NCBI RefSeq assembly: GCF_014851765.1
Contig: NZ_JACVAI010000001.1
Coordinates: forward strand, 372,001-436,000
From: Pseudomonas sp. PDM04
GTDB taxonomy: Bacteria > Pseudomonadota > Gammaproteobacteria > Pseudomonadales > Pseudomonadaceae
Length of the DNA: 64,000 bases
Direction of reading: 5' to 3'
The position numbers were made by a program, and so were the translations under genes. Below the pieces are notes generated by a model. That model was not told the origin of the DNA. It searched no databases and saw only the letters and a program-made list of their open reading frames with translations. Below, one piece after another: positions 23,410 through 34,276 of this stretch. Every line of letters begins with the position of its first letter. Positions within the stretch are counted from its first letter, which is position 1.

Positions 23410-26400
23410 GTGCCCGTTCTGCGTCTACCGCATCTCCCTGCCGCGGCAGGTAAACAGCATTGGGGCAACCTGCCCGGTGCCGCCCTCAGCCTGGCCATTG
23501 CCGAGGCTGCCAGCGCCGCCAGGCGCTTTACCCTGCTGCTGACCGCCGACAGCCAAAGTGCCGAACGGCTGGAGCAGGAGCTGGGTTTCTTCGCCCCGGA
23601 TTTGCCCGTGCTGCATTTCCCGGACTGGGAAACCCTGCCCTACGATCTGTTTTCACCCCACCAGGACATCATTTCCCAGCGCATCGCCGCCCTTTACCGG
23701 CTGCCTGAACTGAGCCATGGCGTGCTGGTGGTGCCGATCACTACCGCCCTGCATCGTCTGGCGCCGACCACCTTCCTGCTGGGCAGCAGCCTGGTCCTGG
23801 ACGTTGGCCAGAAGCTCGATGTCGAGCAGATGCGCACCCGTCTCGAAGCCACCGGCTACCGCTATGTCGATACCGTGTACGAACATGGCGAGTTCACGGT
23901 GCGCGGCTCGTTGATCGACCTGTTCCCGATGGGCAGCAAATTGCCTTATCGGATCGACCTGTTCGATGACGAAATCGAGACCTTGCGCACCTTCGACCCG
24001 GAAAACCAGCGCTCCATCGACAAGGTCGATTCGGTCAAACTGCTGTCGGCGAAGGAGTTCCCGCTGCAGAAAGAAGCCGTGACCCGTTTCAAGGCGCGGT
24101 TTCGCGAGCGCTTCGATGTCGACTTCCGGCGCTGCCCGATCTTCCAGGACCTGAGCAGCGGGATTACCCCGGCCGGCATCGAGTACTACCTGCCGCTGTT
24201 TTTCGAGGAAACCTCGACCCTGTTCGATTACCTGCCCCAGGACACGCAAGTGTTTTCCCTGCCGGGCATCGAGCAGGCCGCGGAAAACTTCTGGAACGAC
24301 GTGCGCAATCGCTATGAAGAGCGTCGCGTCGATCCATCCCGTCCTTTATTGCCACCGGCCGAGTTGTTCCTGCCGGTGGAGGACTGCTTCGCGCGCCTGA
24401 AAAACTGGCCACGGGTAGTGGCCAGCCAGCAGGATGTGGAAAGCGGCGCCGGTCGCGAACGCTTCCCGGCACGGGAACTGCCAAACCTGGCGATCGAAGC
24501 CAAGGCCACCCAACCGCTGGCGGCACTGGCCGGGTTCCTCGATGAGTTTCCCGGTCGCGTGCTGTTTACCGCCGAATCCGCGGGCCGTCGAGAGGTGCTG
24601 CTGGAACTGCTGGAACGCCTGAAGCTGCGCCCCAAAACCGTCGACAGCTGGCCGGACTTCGTGGCGGGCAAGGAGCGCCTGGCCATTACCATTGCGCCGC
24701 TCGACGAAGGTCTGGTGCTCGAGGATCCGGCCCTGGCCTTGGTCGCCGAGAGCCCGCTGTTCGGCCAGCGCGTGATGCAGCGCCGGCGCCGCGAAAAACG
24801 CGCCGACGCCAACAACGACGCGGTGATCAAGAACCTCACCGAATTGCGCGAAGGCGCGCCGGTGGTGCATATCGATCACGGGGTCGGCCGCTACCTGGGC
24901 CTGGCAACCCTGGAGATCGACAACCAGGCCGCTGAATTCCTCGCCCTGGAATACGCCGAGGGCGCCAAGCTTTACGTGCCGGTGGCCAACCTGCACCTGA
25001 TCGCGCGCTACACCGGCAGCGACGATGCCCTGGCCCCGCTGCACCGCCTCGGCTCAGAGACCTGGCAGAAAGCCAAGCGCAAGGCCGCCGAACAAGTGCG
25101 CGATGTGGCGGCGGAACTGCTCGACATCTATGCACGCCGTGCGGCCCGCGAAGGGTATGCCTTCGCCGACCCGAAAGCCGACTACGCAACGTTCAGCGCC
25201 GGCTTCCCCTTCGAGGAGACCCCCGACCAGCAGGTCACCATCGAGGCCGTGCGTGAAGACATGCTCGCACCCAAGCCAATGGATCGCCTCGTCTGCGGCG
25301 ACGTGGGCTTCGGCAAGACCGAAGTGGCGATGCGTGCGGCCTTCATTGCCGTGCACAGTGGCAAGCAAGTGGCGATCCTGGTGCCGACCACCCTGCTCGC
25401 CCAGCAACATTACAACAGCTTCCGCGACCGCTTCGCCGACTGGCCGGTGACCGTGGAGGTGATGAGCCGCTTCAAGTCGACCAAGGAAGTGAACGCGGCG
25501 GTCGCGGACCTGGCCGACGGCAGGATCGACATTGTCATCGGCACCCACAAGCTGCTGCAGGACGACGTGAAGATCAAGAACCTGGGCCTGGTGATCATCG
25601 ACGAAGAGCACCGCTTCGGTGTGCGCCAGAAAGAACAGCTCAAGGCCCTGCGCAGCGAGGTCGACATCCTCACCCTCACCGCCACGCCGATTCCGCGCAC
25701 GCTGAACATGGCCGTGTCGGGCATGCGTGACCTGTCGATCATTGCCACCCCACCGGCCCGGCGCCTGTCGGTGCGCACCTTCGTCATGGAGCAGAACAAG
25801 AGCACGGTCAAGGAGGCCCTGCTGCGCGAGCTGCTGCGTGGCGGTCAGGTCTATTACCTGCACAACGACGTGAAGACCATCGAGAAGTGTGCCGCCGACC
25901 TCGCCGAACTGGTGCCGGAAGCGCGGATCGGCATCGGCCACGGGCAGATGCGCGAGCGCGAGCTCGAACAGGTGATGAGCGACTTCTACCACAAGCGCTT
26001 CAACGTGCTGATCGCCTCGACCATCATCGAGACCGGCATCGACGTGCCGAGCGCCAACACCATCATCATCGAGCGCGCCGACAAATTCGGCCTGGCGCAG
26101 TTACACCAGTTGCGCGGACGGGTCGGCCGCAGCCACCACCAGGCGTATGCCTACCTGCTGACACCGCCGCGCCAGCAAATCACCCCGGACGCGGAAAAAC
26201 GCCTGGAAGCGATTGCCAACACCCAGGACCTCGGCGCGGGCTTCGTGCTTGCCACCAACGACCTGGAAATCCGCGGTGCTGGCGAGTTGCTCGGCGACGG
26301 CCAAAGCGGACAGATTCAGGCCGTTGGCTTCACCCTGTACATGGAGATGCTCGAACGCGCGGTGAAGTCGATTCGCAAGGGCGAACAACCCAACCTCGAT

Positions 26401-26859
26401 CAACCGCTGGGCGGTGGTCCCGAAGTCAATCTGCGCGTGCCCGCGTTGATTCCGGAGGACTACCTGCCTGACGTGCATGCGCGGCTGATCCTGTACAAGC
26501 GCATTGCTTCGGCCACCGATGAAGATGGCCTCAAGGACCTGCAAGTGGAAATGATCGACCGTTTCGGCCTGTTGCCGGAACCGACCAAGAACCTGATGCG
26601 CATCACCGCGTTGAAGTTGCAGGCCGAAGGGCTGGGCATCAAGAAAATCGACGGAGGCCCGCAAGGTGGCCGCATCGAGTTCGCGGCGCAGACGCCGGTC
26701 GATCCGCTGACCCTGATCAAGCTGATCCAGGGCCAGCCCAAACGCTATAAATTCGAAGGCGCCACGATGTTCAAATTCATGGTTCCGATGGAGCGCCCGG
26801 AAGAGCGCTTTAATACTGTAGAGGCGCTGCTTGAGTGCCTCATTCCGAAAACTGCTTGA
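23410..26859 (+). CDS. mfd: Transcription-repair coupling factor Mfd
   Basis: 1149 residues, the usual length. Recognises RNA polymerase stalled at DNA lesions, removes it with its translocase and recruits UvrA. Visible parts: UvrB-homology region at the N-terminus (FAPDLPVLHFPDWETLPYDLFSPHQDIISQR), RNAP-interaction domain around residue 490 (VVHIDHGVGRYLGL), translocase Walker A GDVGFGKTEVAMRAAF, DEEH box VIIDEEHRFGVRQKE, LTATPIPRTLNMAVSG, and helicase motif VI HQLRGRVGRS. GTG start with GGAG 11 bases upstream. The next gene begins 10 bases after the stop. Confidence 0.97.
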   Translation: MPVLRLPHLPAAAGKQHWGNLPGAALSLAIAEAASAARRFTLLLTADSQSAERLEQELGFFAPDLPVLHFPDWETLPYDLFSPHQDIISQRIAALYRLPELSHGVLVVPITTALHRLAPTTFLLGSSLVLDVGQKLDVEQMRTRLEATGYRYVDTVYEHGEFTVRGSLIDLFPMGSKLPYRIDLFDDEIETLRTFDPENQRSIDKVDSVKLLSAKEFPLQKEAVTRFKARFRERFDVDFRRCPIFQDLSSGITPAGIEYYLPLFFEETSTLFDYLPQDTQVFSLPGIEQAAENFWNDVRNRYEERRVDPSRPLLPPAELFLPVEDCFARLKNWPRVVASQQDVESGAGRERFPARELPNLAIEAKATQPLAALAGFLDEFPGRVLFTAESAGRREVLLELLERLKLRPKTVDSWPDFVAGKERLAITIAPLDEGLVLEDPALALVAESPLFGQRVMQRRRREKRADANNDAVIKNLTELREGAPVVHIDHGVGRYLGLATLEIDNQAAEFLALEYAEGAKLYVPVANLHLIARYTGSDDALAPLHRLGSETWQKAKRKAAEQVRDVAAELLDIYARRAAREGYAFADPKADYATFSAGFPFEETPDQQVTIEAVREDMLAPKPMDRLVCGDVGFGKTEVAMRAAFIAVHSGKQVAILVPTTLLAQQHYNSFRDRFADWPVTVEVMSRFKSTKEVNAAVADLADGRIDIVIGTHKLLQDDVKIKNLGLVIIDEEHRFGVRQKEQLKALRSEVDILTLTATPIPRTLNMAVSGMRDLSIIATPPARRLSVRTFVMEQNKSTVKEALLRELLRGGQVYYLHNDVKTIEKCAADLAELVPEARIGIGHGQMRERELEQVMSDFYHKRFNVLIASTIIETGIDVPSANTIIIERADKFGLAQLHQLRGRVGRSHHQAYAYLLTPPRQQITPDAEKRLEAIANTQDLGAGFVLATNDLEIRGAGELLGDGQSGQIQAVGFTLYMEMLERAVKSIRKGEQPNLDQPLGGGPEVNLRVPALIPEDYLPDVHARLILYKRIASATDEDGLKDLQVEMIDRFGLLPEPTKNLMRITALKLQAEGLGIKKIDGGPQGGRIEFAAQTPVDPLTLIKLIQGQPKRYKFEGATMFKFMVPMERPEERFNTVEALLECLIPKTA

Positions 26860-26869
26860 AGGACGCCGC

Positions 26870-27436
26870 ATGCGCCTGTTTCGCTCACTGACTTTGCTGC
26901 TGACCCTGGCCGCTCCGATGGCGAATGCCGATGACCTGTATCAGGTTGAAATGATTCTGGTGCGGCAGAACGCCGTGCCGGCCATTGTCAGCCGCGCAGC
27001 CCCAGAAGATTGGGATGCCGGAGCGCAGCGCATCAGCCCCGACAGCCTGCGCACGCCAAGCCTGAATGGCGAGGTGGAAAAGCTCACCGCCAGCAACGAG
27101 TACACCGTGTTGCTGCACAAGGCCTGGCAACAGACCCTTGGCGAGGAAGCGTCCAGGGTGGCGATCAGCGACGGCAAGGAACAGTTCGGCCAGTTCCCGA
27201 TCGAGGGCACGTTGAGCATCAAGCAAGGGCGCTTCACCGACGTCGGCGCCGATTTCTGGGTCAACCAGTTCGACGCCGATGGCCTGGTCACCGCCAGTGA
27301 GCGCCTGAACACGGACAGCCACACCAAAAACGGACAACTGAACTTCCTCGATGCCGGGCACCTGGGCCTGCTGATCAAGATCACCTCCCTGACCGCGCCT
27401 GCGCCTCGGCCAGCCCCCGAAGAAATTCCGGACTGA
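26870..27436 (+). CDS. CsiV-like periplasmic protein
   Basis: 188 residues with a signal peptide (1-20, APMANA-DD). The opening DDLYQVEMILVRQ and the repeated strands ending in GHLGLLIKIT match the CsiV family found downstream of mfd in pseudomonads. The middle of the protein (EGTLSIKQGRFTDVGADFWVNQF) looks like beta-hairpins. The ATG after GAAGGA is chosen, giving a 10-base gap from mfd and probable co-transcription. Function uncertain; family members are linked to envelope or cell-size traits only by name. Confidence 0.72.
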   Translation: MRLFRSLTLLLTLAAPMANADDLYQVEMILVRQNAVPAIVSRAAPEDWDAGAQRISPDSLRTPSLNGEVEKLTASNEYTVLLHKAWQQTLGEEASRVAISDGKEQFGQFPIEGTLSIKQGRFTDVGADFWVNQFDADGLVTASERLNTDSHTKNGQLNFLDAGHLGLLIKITSLTAPAPRPAPEEIPD

Positions 27437-27446
27437 TTGTGCCCCT

Positions 27447-30140
27447 ATGTCCGCGCCCCTGAGCAAACCCCTGGCACCCTCCTGGGTCAGCCGATTCAAG
27501 GAACAGAGCCTGGAGCGCGGCCGGCGATACGCGCTGGAAAATCGCGTCAGGATCGTTGAGGCCGGTGATGCCACCATCACCGCCGTTTGCGAAGGTTCGG
27601 GCGGTAACGTTTACCGTCAGACCATCCACCTGCGCGAGTCGGCCAAAGCCACCCTGCTGATGGTCGATGCCACGTGCACCTGCCCGGTACGCAATAACTG
27701 CAAGCATTGCGCAGCGGTATTGCTCAAGGTCCAGGAAACCCTCGCCTATCCTGCCGCCGCGCAAGACGCCGAACTGCTGGAGAAGCTCCAGGCAGTCCTG
27801 GAAAACCGCAGCCCGAAGGCGCCACCCCAGGTGCTGGTGGACAACGTGCAACCCGTTCCACGCCTGTGGCTGGCGAGCATCGAATTCAGTGCCTTCGAAC
27901 CGCGCAACGGCAGGATGCAGCGCTACATCCAGCATCGTGCAGCGCTGTCCTTCAGCTACCTGGATGAATACGTCAGCGGGCAGAAAAACGCCGACGTGTT
28001 GATTCGCCAGGAAACACAGACCTTACGGATAAAACGCCATCCGGAAGTCGAACAGGCCTACAGGGAGCAACTGCGAATCCTCGGCTTCAAAGTTGCCACC
28101 CGCCAAAGCAAGGCGCTGCCGGAAAGCGCCGGCGAACTGTATGAGATGGTCAACGACAGCGCCTGGCTGACGTTCACCCTCAATGAACTGCCAAAACTGC
28201 GCACCCAGGGTTGGGAGCTGCAGATAGACGAAGACTTCGGTTTCGATCTGACTGCGGTGGACGACTGGTACGCCACGGTCGAACAGACACCGGAGCGCGA
28301 CTGGTTTGACCTGGAACTGGGGATCATCGTCAACGGCGAACGGCTGAGCCTGCTGCCGATCCTGCTGAACCTGATGCGTTCCCACACCGAAATCCTCAAC
28401 CCGGAGCGCCTGGCCCGTCGACGCGATGACGAGCTGATTCTGGTGAACATTCCCCATCGCCCGAACTCCGAGCACGGCCCGCTGCAAGTCGCCCTGCCGT
28501 TCGGTCGCCTGAAGCCGGTGCTGGCGACCCTCGGCGAGTTCTACCTGCAGGAACCCGGTGAAACCACATTACGCTTGAGCAAGGCCGACGCCACACGCCT
28601 GAACCCGCTGGAGGACCTGCCGCTGCTGTGGGAAGGTGGCGAGCAGATCCGCACCTTTGCCCAGCGCCTGCGCGACGTTCGCGACTACAGCGCAACCGCC
28701 CCCGAAGGCTTGAACGCGACCTTGCGTCCCTACCAGCTGGAAGGCTTGAGCTGGATGCAGTCGCTGCGCCAACTGGAGGTCGGCGGCATACTTGCCGACG
28801 ACATGGGCCTGGGCAAAACCCTGCAAACCCTGGCGCATGTGCTCAGCGAGAAAAACGCCGGACGCCTCGATCGGCCCTGCATGGTGGTGATGCCCACCAG
28901 CCTGATTCCCAACTGGCTCGACGAAGCGGCGCACTTCACGCCTCAGCTCAAGGTCCTTGCGCTGTATGGCGCCAGTCGCAGGAAGCATTTCGAGCACCTG
29001 GCCGATTACGACCTGATCCTCACTACTTACGCCCTGCTGCCCAAGGATGTCGAGCGCCTGGCCGCGCAGCCCCTGCATGTGCTGGTACTGGACGAGGCGC
29101 AGTACATCAAGAACCCGAACAGCAAGGCCGCTCACGCCGCACGAGAACTGAACGCACGCCAGCGCCTGTGCCTGAGCGGCACGCCGCTGGAAAACCACCT
29201 GGGCGAGCTGTGGTCGCTGTTTCACTTCCTGTTGCCCGGCTGGCTCGGCGACGTCAAAAGCTTTAACCGCGATTACCGCGTGCCCATTGAAAAACGCACC
29301 AGTGAAGTCCGGCTCCAGCACCTGAACGGTCGGATCAAACCGTTCCTGCTACGCAGGACCAAAGAGCAGGTCGCGACGGAATTGCCGCCCAAGACCGAAA
29401 TCATCCACTGGGTCGAACTCAACGAAGCCCAGCGCGATGTGTACGAAACCATGCGCCTGGCGATGGACAGGAAAGTGCGCGACGAAATCACCCGCAAAGG
29501 TGTCGCGCGCAGCCAGATCATCATCCTCGAGGCCCTGCTGAAGCTGCGCCAGGTGTGTTGCGACCTGCGCCTGGTCAACGACGCGGCCCTGCCCGCGCGC
29601 GGCAGCACCTCGAGCAAGCTCGACAGCCTGATGGAAATGCTCGAGGAGTTGTTCGAGGAAGGCCGGCGGATCCTGCTGTTTTCGCAATTCACATCGATGC
29701 TGGCGTTGATCGAAGCCGAGCTGGTGAAACGCGGCATTGACTACGCACTACTGACGGGTCAGACCCGTGACCGCCGCTCCCCGGTAAAAGATTTCCAGAG
29801 CGGCAAGCGTCAGATCTTTCTGATCAGCCTGAAGGCCGGTGGTGTTGGCTTGAATCTGACCGAAGCGGACACGGTGATTCACTATGACCCCTGGTGGAAC
29901 CCCGCGACGGAGAACCAGGCAACCGACCGCGCCTACCGGATTGGCCAGGAGAAACCGGTGTTCGTCTACAAGATGATTGCCCGCGGCACGGTCGAAGAGA
30001 AAATCCAGCACCTGCAAAAGGAAAAATCCGATCTCGCAGCGGGCGTGCTGGATGGGCGCAAGGCCGGGGACTGGAAGTTGCAGAGCGATGATATCGAGGC
30101 GCTGTTTGCGCCGTTACCGGACAAGCTGGAGAAACGCTGA
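27447..30140 (+). CDS. SNF2-family helicase with N-terminal SWIM zinc finger
   Basis: 897 residues. The SWIM finger near residue 72 is CTCPVRNNCKHC (CxC...CxH). A divergent middle region (about 110-410) precedes the SNF2 ATPase: LADDMGLGKTLQTLAH (motif I), LDEAQYIKN (II), LSGTPLENHLGELWSLFHF (III), LLRRTKEQV, then the C-terminal lobe LLFSQFTSMLALIEAEL and LKAGGVGLNLTEAD...DPWWNPATENQATDRAYRIGQ (V-VI). A DNA translocase, perhaps remodelling nucleoprotein or RNA polymerase complexes; bacterial members are poorly studied. It starts 10 bases after the csiV-like stop, so mfd, the csiV-like gene and this gene may share a transcript. Confidence 0.9.
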   Translation: MSAPLSKPLAPSWVSRFKEQSLERGRRYALENRVRIVEAGDATITAVCEGSGGNVYRQTIHLRESAKATLLMVDATCTCPVRNNCKHCAAVLLKVQETLAYPAAAQDAELLEKLQAVLENRSPKAPPQVLVDNVQPVPRLWLASIEFSAFEPRNGRMQRYIQHRAALSFSYLDEYVSGQKNADVLIRQETQTLRIKRHPEVEQAYREQLRILGFKVATRQSKALPESAGELYEMVNDSAWLTFTLNELPKLRTQGWELQIDEDFGFDLTAVDDWYATVEQTPERDWFDLELGIIVNGERLSLLPILLNLMRSHTEILNPERLARRRDDELILVNIPHRPNSEHGPLQVALPFGRLKPVLATLGEFYLQEPGETTLRLSKADATRLNPLEDLPLLWEGGEQIRTFAQRLRDVRDYSATAPEGLNATLRPYQLEGLSWMQSLRQLEVGGILADDMGLGKTLQTLAHVLSEKNAGRLDRPCMVVMPTSLIPNWLDEAAHFTPQLKVLALYGASRRKHFEHLADYDLILTTYALLPKDVERLAAQPLHVLVLDEAQYIKNPNSKAAHAARELNARQRLCLSGTPLENHLGELWSLFHFLLPGWLGDVKSFNRDYRVPIEKRTSEVRLQHLNGRIKPFLLRRTKEQVATELPPKTEIIHWVELNEAQRDVYETMRLAMDRKVRDEITRKGVARSQIIILEALLKLRQVCCDLRLVNDAALPARGSTSSKLDSLMEMLEELFEEGRRILLFSQFTSMLALIEAELVKRGIDYALLTGQTRDRRSPVKDFQSGKRQIFLISLKAGGVGLNLTEADTVIHYDPWWNPATENQATDRAYRIGQEKPVFVYKMIARGTVEEKIQHLQKEKSDLAAGVLDGRKAGDWKLQSDDIEALFAPLPDKLEKR

Positions 30141-30155
30141 GATTTGAGTGCTCTT

Positions 30156-30233
30156 CATCGCGAGCGGGCTCGCTCCCACCGGTGATCGCTGGTGCAACAT
30201 CGATCCAGGGTGGGAGCGAGCCTGCTCGCGATG
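30156..30233. repeat. Inverted REP doublet
   Basis: CATCGCGAGCGGGCTCGCTC begins the left copy (30156-30180) and the mirror copy runs 30208-30233 (GGGTGGGAGCGAGCCTGCTC...). The 27-base spacer and facing arms make a BIME-like doublet between the convergent helicase and mtnP. Confidence 0.85.
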
Positions 30234-30258
30234 AACGCCACTCGGTATCAAGCCCGAC

Positions 30259-31008
<750 letters not shown>

Positions 31009-32019
31009 TTATTCAATCAGTTGAGCGTCTTTGAGCGCGCCAATGGCAGCGAGCCAGCGCGGGTCTTGACGGTATTCGGTGCTGGCGTGCGATTGACCGC
31101 GCATCTGCGCAATACGCGCGGATGGCTTGACCTTCAAACGCTGAGCGGCACTCAGGGCGAGCTCGGCGGCAGCACGATCATTGCACACCAGGCCCATGTC
31201 ACAACCGGCGGTCAATGCCGCTTCGATGCGACTGGCGGCATCGCCGACCACGTGGGCACCGGCCATCGACAAGTCGTCACTGAAGATCACCCCTTCGAAC
31301 TGCAACTCGCCGCGCAGGATGTCCTGCAACCAGCGACGGGAAAAACCGGCGGGCTGGGCATCGACCTGTGGATAAATCACATGAGCCGGCATGACTGCGG
31401 CCAGTTGCCGGCTCAATCGGGAGAACGGCACCAGGTCGTTGGCGCGAATCTCCTCGAGGCTGCGTTCGTCATTGGGGATCGCAACGTGGGAGTCCGCCTC
31501 GGCCCAGCCGTGGCCGGGAAAGTGCTTGCCAGTGGCGGCCATACCCGCGCTGTTCATGCCACGGATAAACGCTCCCGCCAGCTGTGCCGCACGCTCCGGG
31601 TTACCCTCGAACGCACGGGTGCCAACCACCGCGCTGCGTTGGTAATCCAGGTCCAGTACCGGGGCGAAGCTCAGGTCGAGCCCCACGGCCAGCACTTCGG
31701 TGGCCATGATCCAGCCGCACTGTTCGGCCAGGTATTCGGCGTTCGGGTTGTCGGCGATGGCACGCATGGCCGGCAGCCGCACGAAACCCTGACGCAGGCG
31801 CTGCACCCGACCACCCTCCTGGTCCACCGCCAGCAGCAGGTCAGGGCGAACGGCGCGGATCGCCGCGCTGAGCTCGCGCACCTGGCGTGGGTGTTCGATG
31901 TTGCGGGCAAAAATGATTAGGCCGCCCACTTCAGGCTGACGCAGTAATTGGCGATCTTCGGCCGTCAGCCAGGTACCGGCGACGTCCACCATCAACGAGC
32001 CTTGCAGGCCAGCAGTCAT
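31009..32019 (-). CDS. nagZ: Beta-N-acetylglucosaminidase NagZ
   Basis: 336 residues, cytosolic GH3 enzyme. Removes GlcNAc from 1,6-anhydromuropeptides during peptidoglycan recycling, generating the signals that induce AmpC through AmpR. Visible landmarks: [12 protein letters not shown] (about 66-76), KHFPGHG (165-171) with the mobile-loop histidine in ADSH178, and the nucleophile region FSDDLSMAG (Asp248). Short NagZ form with no extra C-terminal domain. The ATG after AAGGAATCTCT is chosen. Downstream mtnP is co-oriented 12 bases away. Confidence 0.95.
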   Translation of the reverse strand: MTAGLQGSLMVDVAGTWLTAEDRQLLRQPEVGGLIIFARNIEHPRQVRELSAAIRAVRPDLLLAVDQEGGRVQRLRQGFVRLPAMRAIADNPNAEYLAEQCGWIMATEVLAVGLDLSFAPVLDLDYQRSAVVGTRAFEGNPERAAQLAGAFIRGMNSAGMAATGKHFPGHGWAEADSHVAIPNDERSLEEIRANDLVPFSRLSRQLAAVMPAHVIYPQVDAQPAGFSRRWLQDILRGELQFEGVIFSDDLSMAGAHVVGDAASRIEAALTAGCDMGLVCNDRAAAELALSAAQRLKVKPSARIAQMRGQSHASTEYRQDPRWLAAIGALKDAQLIE

Positions 32020-32177
32020 AGAGATTCCTTGATAACGATGAACCCGGCTCGCACGCGTCCGCTGCCTGGGGCTGTGCCCGGCAGGTCGGCGATATGAATG
32101 GGGAGCGGATTCGCAACGAGAGTCGGCATGGGCGGCTAGCTTAGCGGATGTCAGCTGCCGCGCCCACCCATGCGCGG

Positions 32178-32885
32178 TCAAACCTTGGCGGCGACCTGTG
32201 TCGACTTGCTACGGGGACGCAACTGCGCCGTGGCCATCGCCGCGTCGGTCACACCGGTTTCGGCACGCATGCCGGCGGCCAGGAACGGCACCATCAGACG
32301 CATGACCTGCTCGATGGACGTGTTGACGCCGAAATCGGTCTCGGCAATGGCCCGCAAGGCCTTGATCCCCGACATGCTGAATGCTGCGGCCCCCAGCATG
32401 AAATGCACACGCCAGAACAGCTCGATTGGCGGAATGCGCGGCGCCGCTTCGTTCACCAGCATCATGTAGCGACGAAACACCTTGCCGTACATGTCCTCCA
32501 GATAACGACGCAGGTGGCCCTGGCTCTGACTGAACGCCAGCCCCAGCAAACGCATGAAAATGGACAGGTCGTTGCCGCTGCGCGGTTGCACCACGAGGGC
32601 CTGCTCGACGAGGATTTCCAGCAATTCCTCGAGGGACGGCTTGTTTTCCGGCTTGGCCTGGCGCCGCTCCAGCTCTTTATCGAGGCTCAGGCAGAACGGC
32701 CCGAGAAAGCGCGAGAAAACAGCCTGGATCAGTGCTTTCTTCGAGCCGAAGTGATAATTCACAGCCGCGAGATTGACACCGGCCTTGCTGGTGATCAAAC
32801 GCAACGAGGTTTCAGCAAACCCTTTTTCCGCGAACAACTGCTCGGCAGCATCGAGAATGCGTTCAACGGTTTCCGACTGGGCCAT
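32178..32885 (-). CDS. psrA: TetR-family fatty-acid-responsive regulator PsrA
   Basis: 235 residues. N-terminal TetR helix-turn-helix ([49 protein letters not shown]), then a helical ligand domain that binds long-chain acyl groups in P. aeruginosa PsrA. PsrA represses itself and beta-oxidation genes such as fadBA and activates rpoS. Two PsrA-type operators lie directly upstream of its ATG (32901-32927), consistent with autorepression. The start is placed at [10 protein letters not shown] (GGAG five bases upstream) rather than six codons earlier. Neighbours nagZ and lexA match the known pseudomonad order. Confidence 0.92.
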   Translation of the reverse strand: MAQSETVERILDAAEQLFAEKGFAETSLRLITSKAGVNLAAVNYHFGSKKALIQAVFSRFLGPFCLSLDKELERRQAKPENKPSLEELLEILVEQALVVQPRSGNDLSIFMRLLGLAFSQSQGHLRRYLEDMYGKVFRRYMMLVNEAAPRIPPIELFWRVHFMLGAAAFSMSGIKALRAIAETDFGVNTSIEQVMRLMVPFLAAGMRAETGVTDAAMATAQLRPRSKSTQVAAKV

Positions 32886-32900
32886 GGCTACTCCGCCTGA

Positions 32901-32927
32901 CAAACACTTGTTTGAAACATACGTTTC
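32901..32927. promoter_or_regulatory. Two abutting PsrA operators
   Basis: CAAAC-ACTT-GTTTG (32901-32914) and GAAAC-ATAC-GTTTC (32914-32927) share one base. Both fit the published G/C-AAAC-N(2-4)-GTTT-G/C motif. They lie 16 bases upstream of the psrA ATG. Confidence 0.88.
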
Positions 32928-33052
32928 AGCCCAGGCCTTGTCAAGCCTGCCGGTTCGTTTTGGGAATGGTCAGTCAGCTATTTAATCACACATTCAGGCA
33001 CGGTTAATCAGCACACGGATTGACCGTCTGGCGGCGAGCAAAAAAAGGGGCA

Positions 33053-33104
33053 TTGCCAAGATGCTTTCACTGTATATAATCCCAGTCACTGTATAAAAAG
33101 ACAG
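33053..33104 (+). promoter_or_regulatory. lexA promoter with two SOS boxes
   Basis: TTGCCA (33053-33058) and TATAAT (33075-33080) with a 16-base spacer form the promoter. SOS boxes CTG-N10-CAG lie at 33070-33085 (over the -10) and 33089-33104, 10 bases before the lexA ATG. The arrangement is classical tandem autorepression. Confidence 0.92.
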
Positions 33105-33114
33105 AGCGATCAAT

Positions 33115-33723
33115 ATGCTAAAGCTGACGCCACGCCAAGCAGAGATTCTGAGTTTCATCAAACGCTGTCTTGAAGACAACGGCTACCCGCCCACTCGTGC
33201 GGAAATTGCCCAGGAACTGGGTTTCAAGTCGCCGAACGCGGCTGAAGAGCACCTCAAGGCACTGGCCCGCAAGGGCGCCATCGAGATGACGCCAGGCGCT
33301 TCCCGCGGCATCCGCATCCCGGGCTTCGAAGCCAAGGCCGACGAATCCACTCTGCCGATCATTGGTCGAGTCGCTGCAGGCGCACCGATCCTTGCCCAGC
33401 AGCACGTCGAAGAGTCCTGCAACATCAATCCAGCGTTCTTCCACCCGCGAGCCGACTATCTGCTACGGGTGCATGGCATGAGCATGAAGGACGTCGGCAT
33501 CTTTGATGGCGACCTGCTGGCCGTCCACACCACCCGCGAAGCCCGCAACGGCCAGATCGTGGTGGCGCGCATCGGCGACGAAGTCACCGTCAAACGCTTC
33601 AAGCGCGACGGCAGCAAAGTCTGGTTGATTGCCGAGAACCCCGAATTCGCCCCTATCGAAGTGAACCTGAAAGATCAGGAACTGGTGATCGAAGGCTTGA
33701 GTGTCGGCGTCATTCGCCGCTAA
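33115..33723 (+). CDS. lexA: SOS repressor LexA
   Basis: 202 residues. N-terminal winged helix ([34 protein letters not shown]), cleavage site Ala89-Gly90 in RVAAGAPIL, catalytic Ser123 in HGMSMKD and Lys160 in DEVTVKRF. RecA-stimulated self-cleavage relieves repression of SOS genes. It is preceded by two SOS boxes and followed 10 bases later by sulA, which it therefore controls directly. Confidence 0.97.
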   Translation: MLKLTPRQAEILSFIKRCLEDNGYPPTRAEIAQELGFKSPNAAEEHLKALARKGAIEMTPGASRGIRIPGFEAKADESTLPIIGRVAAGAPILAQQHVEESCNINPAFFHPRADYLLRVHGMSMKDVGIFDGDLLAVHTTREARNGQIVVARIGDEVTVKRFKRDGSKVWLIAENPEFAPIEVNLKDQELVIEGLSVGVIRR

Positions 33724-33733
33724 AGGAGGCTTT

Positions 33734-34207
33734 ATGCAGTTCCCACACACCTCACAGCAAGCCCAACTGCCGTTGTTCGAGGCATTCATGGTGCAGCCGA
33801 TGGCGCCGATTCTGAAAGACGTGGTCGAGTCGCCCTGGGGCGCCGAACCCGAAGTCTTCAGCGAGCTGTCACTGCGTGGTGCGGCCGGGAGCTGCCTGAG
33901 CCTTCTGGCACCGATCCTCAGAGAGCTGAGCGAGGATCAGGATGCACGCTGGCTGACATTGATCGCCCCACCCGCCAGCCTGACACAGGCCTGGTTGCGG
34001 GACGCCGGGCTAAATCGTGAACGCATTCTGCTGCTGCAACCGCGTGGCAGCCAGAGCGCACAACAGTTGACCTGCGAAGCCTTACGCCTGGGTCGCAGCC
34101 ATACCGTCGTCAGCTGGCTCAACCCGCTGAGCACCACGGCACGGCAACAGCTGATCAGCGCCGCCCGAACCGGGGACGCACAAAGCCTGAATATTCGACT
34201 GGGCTAA
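33734..34207 (+). CDS. sulA: SOS cell-division inhibitor SulA
   Basis: 157 residues. Binds FtsZ and blocks septation during DNA damage. The C-terminal two thirds carry the SulA core: LSLLAPILRELSEDQDARWLTLIAPPASLTQAWLRDAGLNRERILLLQPR and HTVVSWLNPLSTTARQQL. The start follows AAAGGAGG. Part of a lexA-sulA operon as in other pseudomonads, whereas E. coli sulA has its own SOS box. Confidence 0.9.
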   Translation: MQFPHTSQQAQLPLFEAFMVQPMAPILKDVVESPWGAEPEVFSELSLRGAAGSCLSLLAPILRELSEDQDARWLTLIAPPASLTQAWLRDAGLNRERILLLQPRGSQSAQQLTCEALRLGRSHTVVSWLNPLSTTARQQLISAARTGDAQSLNIRLG

Positions 34208-34276
34208 ACAAGACTGCGCCGAATGACGCATGGCTTCTCCAAGGACAGAGAAGCCGTAACGGGGCGACGAACGGGA

